From Candidatus Heimdallarchaeota archaeon LC_3 (GTDB taxonomy: Archaea > Asgardarchaeota > Heimdallarchaeia > Hodarchaeales > LC-3), in the NCBI GenBank assembly GCA_001940645.1, contig MDVS01000126.1:1-6429 (forward strand): a stretch of 6,429 nucleotides of DNA, read 5' to 3'. Both the position numbers and the translations under genes were made by a program. The notes beneath the pieces were generated by a model. That model searched no databases. It had not been told where the DNA came from and saw only the letters and a program-made list of their open reading frames with translations. This document shows, in pieces, positions 1 through 5,101 of this stretch; within the stretch, counting starts at the first letter, position 1, and every line of letters starts with the position of its first letter.

Positions 1-631
1 GTTCTTTTAATTTTAAAGATTTATTTGCTTTTTGAATATCAAGATTGATTATTTCTCTTTTTAATTCTTCATTTGATAATTTATTGTAATTTTTAATTTC
101 TTCCTCATAACCTTTATCAAACATCTCTTTACGTAATTCTGCAAGTTCTAATTTTCTTACATGTTCCTCTTGCATTTCTCTAAATGAAAGAAAAGTAGTT
201 GAAATAACCTTACCTCTATTATTATATTTTACAATAGCAAACCCAAAATCATCAACTTGTTCAACTCTAACTCTAACTGGTTTACCAACATAACGAGAAT
301 AACGTTCTTGCTCTGCTAAGGTAAAAGCTAATTTATTGAATTCATCATTTGCTTCAGCTACTAACGTATAATTTCCAGTTTTTGAATCAAAATCTATATC
401 AGCTTTATTTACATCACCAAACGTTTCAAATTTGGTGCGACCTTTCTTAAATGTGTTTGATTTTTGCTTCTCATCTATCCAATCACCAATAGTATCATCA
501 TTAGAGGATTTGGTGGATGATTTACTACCTAAACTCGTACTTAGAGATTGTCCCGTATTTCTTCTTCGAGTAGTTCTTCTTTTTCGCAATTTTTTCACCT
601 TAGTTTTTATACCTTTTTTTAAATCCGACAT
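1..631 (-). CDS. Basic-tailed protein with possible small beta-barrel and coiled coil (3' end cut by window)
   Basis: An uninterrupted reading frame of 210 codons runs from ATG at 631-629 to the window edge, so the C-terminus is missing. Residues 5-24 are strongly basic (KTKVKKLRKRRTTRRR), as in nucleic-acid-binding tails. Residues 26-48 are a Ser/Thr-rich, probably disordered linker. Residues 112-150, around VGKPVRVRVEQVDDFGF, alternate as beta strands and weakly resemble TRAM or S1-type small barrels that bind RNA. From residue 151 the chain is highly charged and probably helical or coiled coil. There is no signal peptide or membrane segment, so it is expected in the cytoplasm or inside a particle. 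The start overlaps the stop of the preceding small frame as TAATG and no clear Shine-Dalgarno precedes it, so it is probably translated by coupling. Last gene of the visible operon. The family is not recognised and the nucleic-acid role is inference. Confidence 0.85.
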   Translation of the reverse strand, partial: MSDLKKGIKTKVKKLRKRRTTRRRNTGQSLSTSLGSKSSTKSSNDDTIGDWIDEKQKSNTFKKGRTKFETFGDVNKADIDFDSKTGNYTLVAEANDEFNKLAFTLAEQERYSRYVGKPVRVRVEQVDDFGFAIVKYNNRGKVISTTFLSFREMQEEHVRKLELAELRKEMFDKGYEEEIKNYNKLSNEELKREIINLDIQKANKSLKLKE

Positions 632-633
632 TA
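629..633 (-). promoter_or_regulatory. TAATG stop-start overlap (translational coupling)
   Basis: The TAA of the 45-codon frame (633-631) and the ATG of the downstream gene (631-629) share one A. No GTGAT- or AGGT-like site precedes this ATG, unlike several other starts in the window, so reinitiation by the terminating ribosome is the simplest explanation. This is the best support that the small frame is translated. Confidence 0.45.
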
Positions 634-768
634 AATATTATTTTCTAAATTATCTAATTCTTCTATTGCTTTAATTAATTCAATCTGTTTTTTCATATCG
701 TTCAATGATGAGAACAATAGAGATATTATTTTTTTATTTAATACAGTAATTCTCTGTAATGTTGTCAA
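631..768 (-). CDS. Possible 45-residue helical mini-protein, TTG start
   Basis: A short frame starts at TTG (768-766) and ends at a TAA sharing its last A with the ATG of the next gene (TAATG). It would encode a hydrophobic-then-charged helix (MTTLQRITVLNKK at the start, IEELDNLENNI at the end), plausible as a small coiled-coil protein. It fills the otherwise unexplained gap after the ATPase gene, and the stop-start overlap matches the tight packing of the operon. The start is unsafe. An AGGATG-like purine stretch lies too far upstream. The frame is preceded by TAG and TAA in tandem, and an ATG at 785-783 is one frame off. It may therefore be a relic or a gene with a sequencing or assembly indel. 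No family is recognised. Confidence 0.4.
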   Translation of the reverse strand: MTTLQRITVLNKKIISLLFSSLNDMKKQIELIKAIEELDNLENNI

Positions 769-818
769 ACTAATTTTTGAAACATCCTATTAATCATGAA
801 AGTAATGTAGTAAACACA

Positions 819-2375
819 TTATTTTTTTCTAGCTTTTCTAACTGCTTTTTTTTTAATTATCTTTGCTTTATTTGGAGTCTTTACCTCTTGAATAGACAAT
901 TCTTTCTCCAATTGATAAAACTCCAACAGAGAAATTTTGTCATTATTTTCTAGTTGTGTGTGTGCATCCTGTAATTTCATAAATAAAACACGATATCTAG
1001 GAGCACTATTTATTCCACGTTCCTTAATATTGAAAAATTCAGAAATTTTTTTATTGCTAATGTTTTTGTTAAACTCCCAAGCCAAAATTAAGGCTTCAAA
1101 TAATTCTAATTCTGAGGAATCTACCTGTTTACTTAGTAACATAAGAAATTGATCGATACTCACATGATTTGCTACAATTTCACTCAAAACATTATTTTCA
1201 TATTCAACTAAAAAGGATTTAATCAAATACTCTTTAATAAGTTCATGATCCCCAAATAATCCTTTATATTCCTTGAAACTAAATAAATAATCATAAAATT
1301 GATGCATGCGAACTCTTAATTTTACTGTGTTAGTTTTATCATCAAACTCTTGATAAAATAATTTTTCTATTAATCCTTCATTTAGATTTTTTATCAAATG
1401 AGTAGCAATCTTTTTTACACCTTCCCAAGAACGATTAACGGGTGCAACAATTGGTTTAGGATTAAAAGAATAAATAAAATCCAACATATCAACTAAAGAA
1501 TATTTTTTAGGAATCCAGGATACTGTTAAAAATTTGAAATTATTCCTATCATCAATATACAACGTTTCATTAGGTTGTAACGCTTGAATTCTACGATAAA
1601 CCTCATTAAATTGATCATCATCAATATGAAACAATTCATGTTGAACGATTGCTTTTGAATCATTTTTATTACTCTTCTTCCAAAAAAATAATCCACAATG
1701 AAGTCTAGCATCATTATTTAATTGAGCAACTGAATGAGTTGACATTAACCACCTGACCCTAAATCCTCTCCATTGAGACAACCACCAAGTCATCTCAAGC
1801 ACTTTCCCATAAAGAGCTTTATGAGGATTCTTACTAAAAGTTGGAATAATATGATTAGCTTCATCAAGAAAAACGACTAGATTATTATTTTCCCAATCAG
1901 TTTCTCTTTTCTCTCTTAATTGTAAAAAAAAGTGATAATACTGATCAATTAATACACTCTTGTTTTTAGTCTCTTTTAAAATATCAAAAACTAGCAGATT
2001 AATTTTATATTTTTGAATTTCATAAGGATTAGAAATTACAACAATGGGATTACCATGTTTTCTCTCATATTTATTCCAGAACGCTAACATTTGTTCTTTA
2101 TCGTCATTAATATAATACTCTGAATTAATCCAATTCAATATGTCTTGCACACATTGAAATCGACTAATAAGATCAAATTTACCCATTTCCCTAAAAATAA
2201 CTGTATATCCCCTTACTAGATATTTGAGTATCAAATTAACAAAAAGAGTAGATTTACCCGATCCACTAATACCATTAACTAAGATATGAGGTAAATAATC
2301 ACCGTCAAAAGAAAAAGCTGTCTCAAGATTAATTGCTTCAACATCTTGGTAAACAATCTGATCAGTTTTTGTCAA
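819..2375 (-). CDS. FtsK/HerA-like P-loop ATPase with C-terminal DNA-binding-like domain
   Basis: A 518-residue protein starting at TTG (2375-2373). An in-frame TAA lies just upstream and GTGAT sits 5 nt before the TTG, so this start is well supported. Walker A is GISGSGKST (35-43) and Walker B is NLVVFLDE (165-172). A third strand ends in STH (212-214), the position of the conserved polar Gln/His in FtsK/HerA motors, and R224 is a candidate arginine finger. After Walker A comes RGYTVIFREMGKFDLI, where that family carries its strand-2 Asp/Gly motif. Residues 266-290 resemble the closing strands of the fold. Residues 315-490 are helical, and 430-470 could form a winged helix. The tail 503-518 is Lys/Arg-rich. 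No membrane helix is present. By family knowledge such ATPases pump or package DNA; the exact role here is inference, and a conjugative coupling-type motor is possible. It follows the 117-residue gene by 23 nt. Confidence 0.93.
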   Translation of the reverse strand: MTKTDQIVYQDVEAINLETAFSFDGDYLPHILVNGISGSGKSTLFVNLILKYLVRGYTVIFREMGKFDLISRFQCVQDILNWINSEYYINDDKEQMLAFWNKYERKHGNPIVVISNPYEIQKYKINLLVFDILKETKNKSVLIDQYYHFFLQLREKRETDWENNNLVVFLDEANHIIPTFSKNPHKALYGKVLEMTWWLSQWRGFRVRWLMSTHSVAQLNNDARLHCGLFFWKKSNKNDSKAIVQHELFHIDDDQFNEVYRRIQALQPNETLYIDDRNNFKFLTVSWIPKKYSLVDMLDFIYSFNPKPIVAPVNRSWEGVKKIATHLIKNLNEGLIEKLFYQEFDDKTNTVKLRVRMHQFYDYLFSFKEYKGLFGDHELIKEYLIKSFLVEYENNVLSEIVANHVSIDQFLMLLSKQVDSSELELFEALILAWEFNKNISNKKISEFFNIKERGINSAPRYRVLFMKLQDAHTQLENNDKISLLEFYQLEKELSIQEVKTPNKAKIIKKKAVRKARKK

Positions 2376-2380
2376 ATATT

Positions 2381-2385
2381 ATCAC
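2381..2385 (-). promoter_or_regulatory. Ribosome binding site GTGAT for the ATPase gene
   Basis: GTGAT is complementary to the 3' end of 16S rRNA (AUCAC within AUCACCUCC) and lies 5 nt before the TTG. It decides the start, because no ATG or GTG is available in this frame between the upstream stop and the TTG. Confidence 0.7.
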
Positions 2386-2398
2386 TTCAATAATCATT

Positions 2399-2752
2399 TT
2401 AAATATTACTTTCAGAACTATCTCTCATAAATGTTTTAGGGATGTATTTTGCTAAGAAATCATTAAGAGTCATTTTATTTCGAAGATACATATTCATACT
2501 TTTATCGGACCAAAATTTAACTTGTTTAATCCACCAATCAGTTTTTCTAAAATCAAGATCAGATTTATTAACTCCTCTCTTTTTTAATTCGTATTTATAC
2601 ACTAACCAGAACGAAGAAAACATACTTTCAACCATACGATCTAAATGTAATTCAATTTCGCGAGCAATTTGTTTAAGAGCATCAACATCAGCCTTTTGAA
2701 TAACATCAATCTGACTATTAATTGTCCGAACCTTTTTACTTGAACTACTCAA
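2399..2752 (-). CDS. Small soluble helical protein, unknown family
   Basis: A 117-residue protein from TTG (2752-2750), preceded by an in-frame TAG three codons upstream and by AGGT 7 nt before the start. Residues 1-9 are Ser/Lys-rich. Residues 13-58 are predicted helical and amphipathic. Residues 68-110 are unusually aromatic and basic (TDWWIKQVKFWSDK, then KYIPKTF). There is no signal peptide, membrane helix or catalytic motif. The gene sits between the 172-residue gene and the ATPase gene, with gaps of 25 and 23 nt. This position suggests a cytoplasmic adaptor linking the membrane protein to the ATPase, or a small particle component, but that is inference from position only. I do not recognise the family. 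Confidence 0.85.
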   Translation of the reverse strand: MSSSSKKVRTINSQIDVIQKADVDALKQIAREIELHLDRMVESMFSSFWLVYKYELKKRGVNKSDLDFRKTDWWIKQVKFWSDKSMNMYLRNKMTLNDFLAKYIPKTFMRDSSESNI

Positions 2753-2759
2753 TTTCTTT

Positions 2760-2763
2760 ACCT
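2760..2763 (-). promoter_or_regulatory. Ribosome binding site AGGT for the 117-residue gene
   Basis: AGGT is part of the canonical GGAGGTGAT and lies 7 nt before the TTG at 2752-2750. It supports TTG as the true start; an in-frame TAG lies three codons further upstream. Confidence 0.55.
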
Positions 2764-2777
2764 ATTTTTTCTTAATC

Positions 2778-3296
2778 CTATTTTTTAGTATTTTTTGGTG
2801 ACTTTTTGCTAGTTTTATTTTTTTCAGTAATTTCTGGTGATTTAACAATTACATTTTGATTTTCTGATTCATCTAGTAACTCTGTTTCATCTGGTAATCC
2901 CTGATCTTCAGTAAGCACAACTTCCTTCGATTCAAAAAAAGATTTTAACTCAATCAGATCTTTTTGAAGAGTTATAATCAATAATTCAAATTTTTCATCT
3001 TTTGTTATTGATTTCATAGAGATTTTCATACGATTAATAAAAACCTCAACAAATTTATTCAAATCACCCTGTAAAAAAAATTGAAACAAACTAGCATATT
3101 CAATTATGATTTTAGGTAAATGAATTTTACCGTCATTTAATTCCAATCTATTCATGTCATACTCAAGTTTGGCAAAAAAATGATTAAGTTTGTTTATCAT
3201 TTTAAACTCATTCATAGTTTCATCAACTTGAATAACATTTTCGTTTTTTCCGACCTTCTTAGATCTAAATCTATCCAATATCTTATTCATTTTCAT
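2778..3296 (-). CDS. Charged helical cytoplasmic protein, unknown family
   Basis: A 172-residue protein from ATG (3296-3294). A second in-frame ATG at 3290-3288 is better spaced from the upstream GGTG and may be the real start. Residues 1-18 are basic. Residues 27-122 form a helical core of hydrophobic and charged segments with no membrane helix. Residues 123-147 are acidic and low in complexity. The tail 152-172 is Lys-rich and ends SPKNTKK. The gene overlaps the end of the 602-residue membrane protein gene by 14 bp, or 8 bp from the second ATG, which suggests coupled translation and near-equal dosage. The acidic-then-basic tail resembles a flexible nucleic-acid or protein tether. The function is unknown; a cytoplasmic partner of the membrane protein is an inference from the overlap. 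Confidence 0.9.
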   Translation of the reverse strand: MKMNKILDRFRSKKVGKNENVIQVDETMNEFKMINKLNHFFAKLEYDMNRLELNDGKIHLPKIIIEYASLFQFFLQGDLNKFVEVFINRMKISMKSITKDEKFELLIITLQKDLIELKSFFESKEVVLTEDQGLPDETELLDESENQNVIVKSPEITEKNKTSKKSPKNTKK

Positions 3297-5091
3297 TTAC
3301 ACCATCATTGATATTTTGATCATTATCACCTATTATTTGGTCATCATATTCATCTAAATCTTCAGATTCATCACGTGAAGCTTTTAATTTTTTCTTACGA
3401 TCAATATTACCTTGACTATCCATTTTTAATCCCACAGACTCTAAAATTTCAGCATATTTTGGAAGATTTTTAGCGAAATCCTCCTGAAATATTGTAGAAG
3501 AAACCAACACATAACTCTCATATCTAGCAGCATTTTCTTTTATAGACACTTGAAATTTGTGAGAACGTTTCAAATCTACGTTTTCAATAAGCGTATTATC
3601 ATAATCTCCTTCCATATCGTTAACAATCATAGCATCCAAGATAGCTGCAGAAGCATTACGACCTAACGGATCAATAATAATAGATTTTTGATCCTCAAAA
3701 TGAATATAAGCGAAGAAAAAGACTAACAAGAAAGCAAAAACAATACTGATCCAGATAAGTTCTTTAATAAAAAAAGCAAGAAAAAAACTAACCCCACTAA
3801 CAACTATTAACGCAATATTAATATAATCTTGATATTTTTTAGGTAAAAGAACTGAGGATTTTTCTTCAAAATCAGCGGTAAGAATAATCTCGTTTTTCTT
3901 ATATTTTTCATCTTTTCCACCCGCAGGAACAACAGTAGTCGATTCCCAAGCAATTTTTACTCCACCCCAAATTAAATTAGTAATAAAAGACAAAATAGAA
4001 TCAGGATTATGTGTATAGACCTTTCTTCCTCTCCATGTCGTATAAAAATGAAGTTCCATCCAATCACCATCAGGTAAAACGTCCTTCAATTTTTTTCTTA
4101 ATTCATTAGTATCACGATTAATCAATTTTTCAAACAATTCTTTGCGATTTTCATAAGGAATATTTAATTTAACAACTAATGCTTTTCCTAAAGCCTGATT
4201 ACGAAAAGCTGAAGGAATCCAGAGCGAAATTAATACCGCAATAGAAACACTAACAAATTCGGGTTTTACACCCGCAAATTGTCTAAAAATTTCTTCTTCG
4301 GTCCCAGAGATACTGTTTGAAAGAATTTGGGAAACTAAATTAAATAAAAATACAATAAAAAACAACAATCCAGCAATAATAATAGACGATAATGGAATAG
4401 CAGGATAAACCCGATTTACTTTAGCTGTAAGAATACTTCCAACAACAATACCAACAATTAATGCCACAACGAAATAAGCTACCTGAACATACGCATAAGA
4501 ATAAATCTGATCATTAGTTAATGTAACCGGAATTGATCCATAATTTGTTCTATGCCAAAAATCAACTGATAAATCTAAATACTGAATAAGAATATACTCC
4601 TTATCATCAGTCGGTTTTAAAGCACTCCAGACCGTAGTATCAATTTTTTTAATAGCATAACGAGTATCTCCATACTCATTTTGACCTTTTTTCATTGTTA
4701 AGGTAATATTATCAACAAGCTTTGTATAATCAGTCACATTCCTGGTGATCCATTCAAGTGTTTCAGGGTCCTGAAATTGGACAAGTGTCGTTTCTAGCTG
4801 ATACAGATTCAAAGTAACATTTCTTGGAGTATCGTCATAATCCAGAAAATCAATGTAAATGTAAAATTTTTCATTAGGTAATAAACAACGATCAAAAGGA
4901 ATATCTTCACAATCTTGAGGATAATAAAAATCCCTATTACTTGTAGGTCGAAAAATCTGAATAGCAGTCCCATCCTCAGCTTGAATACCCAAAATACGAA
5001 AACCGGTAACAGGATTAACTGAAAAATACAATCCAATACCTAAACTGAATAAAACAGTAAATAATGGTAATAACAAATATTTATTATTCAT
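3283..5091 (-). CDS. Large polytopic membrane protein with glycosylatable ectodomain
   Basis: A 602-residue protein from ATG (5091-5089), 6 nt after the spike gene stop. Residues 5-25 are a hydrophobic signal anchor or signal peptide. Residues 26-200 are a beta-rich ectodomain with three sequons (N91, N118, N128) and two cysteines (C61, C69) that could pair. Membrane helices are likely at 201-223, 231-256, 277-295, 424-442 and 445-463. Charges fit the positive-inside rule and put 296-423 and 464-602 in the cytoplasm. The first cytoplasmic domain contains WMELHFYTTWRGRKVY, and the second is mixed alpha/beta (470-555). Residues 571-602 are strongly acidic. No enzyme motif is seen. Placed between an anchored spike and an ATPase, it could be the envelope-spanning core of the complex or a major virion membrane protein. 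Both are inference and the family is not recognised. Confidence 0.95.
   Translation of the reverse strand: MNNKYLLLPLFTVLFSLGIGLYFSVNPVTGFRILGIQAEDGTAIQIFRPTSNRDFYYPQDCEDIPFDRCLLPNEKFYIYIDFLDYDDTPRNVTLNLYQLETTLVQFQDPETLEWITRNVTDYTKLVDNITLTMKKGQNEYGDTRYAIKKIDTTVWSALKPTDDKEYILIQYLDLSVDFWHRTNYGSIPVTLTNDQIYSYAYVQVAYFVVALIVGIVVGSILTAKVNRVYPAIPLSSIIIAGLLFFIVFLFNLVSQILSNSISGTEEEIFRQFAGVKPEFVSVSIAVLISLWIPSAFRNQALGKALVVKLNIPYENRKELFEKLINRDTNELRKKLKDVLPDGDWMELHFYTTWRGRKVYTHNPDSILSFITNLIWGGVKIAWESTTVVPAGGKDEKYKKNEIILTADFEEKSSVLLPKKYQDYINIALIVVSGVSFFLAFFIKELIWISIVFAFLLVFFFAYIHFEDQKSIIIDPLGRNASAAILDAMIVNDMEGDYDNTLIENVDLKRSHKFQVSIKENAARYESYVLVSSTIFQEDFAKNLPKYAEILESVGLKMDSQGNIDRKKKLKASRDESEDLDEYDDQIIGDNDQNINDGVNENE
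3300..3303 (-). promoter_or_regulatory. Ribosome binding site GGTG for the 172-residue gene, inside the upstream gene
   Basis: GGTG lies within the last codons of the 602-residue gene, 3 nt from the first ATG and 9 nt from the second. The short first spacing leaves the start ambiguous and slightly favours the second ATG, which would remove two residues. Confidence 0.5.
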
Positions 5092-5096
5092 AATTG

Positions 5097-5101
5097 ATCA
5101 C
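5097..5101 (-). promoter_or_regulatory. Ribosome binding site GTGAT fused with the upstream stop codon
   Basis: GTGAT lies 5 nt before the ATG of the 602-residue gene, the same sequence and spacing as before the ATPase gene. It contains the TGA stop (5100-5098) of the spike gene, so ribosomes ending on the spike message stop on the next gene's binding site. Confidence 0.7.

Noticed and set aside
432..674. Plus-strand open frame of 80 codons
   Set aside because: It is antisense to the continuous minus-strand frame at 1-631 and its composition (Phe/Leu-rich) is that expected of a reverse-complement shadow.
769..818. Promoter or terminator in the largest intergenic gap
   Set aside because: The gap is only 50 bp. 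It has no convincing TATA/BRE element or hairpin with a T-run on the minus strand, and AT-rich matches here carry little weight.
937..1152. Plus-strand open frame of 71 codons
   Set aside because: It lies wholly antisense inside the ATPase gene and has no ribosome binding site of the type used here.
1526..1714. Minus-strand alternative frame of 62 codons inside the ATPase gene
   Set aside because: It overlaps the motor domain in another frame. The ATPase frame carries Walker A, Walker B and the STH motif.
819..2375. HerA-type antiphage defence or HerA-NurA repair operon
   Set aside because: No NurA, SIR2 or other nuclease-like partner is visible, and the neighbours are surface and membrane proteins.
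819..2375. Pilus or type II secretion (GspE/VirB11-like) ATPase
   Set aside because: The order and content of motifs (LDE Walker B followed by STH) fit FtsK/HerA. No Asp-box or His-box signature and no pilin-like gene were seen.
2442..2699. Plus-strand open frame of 85 codons
   Set aside because: It is antisense to the 117-residue gene, which has a supported start and fits the operon.
4809..5036. Minus-strand alternative frame of 75 codons inside the 602-residue gene
   Set aside because: Its hydrophobic appearance comes from AT-rich sequence read in the wrong frame, and it lies inside a well-supported longer gene.
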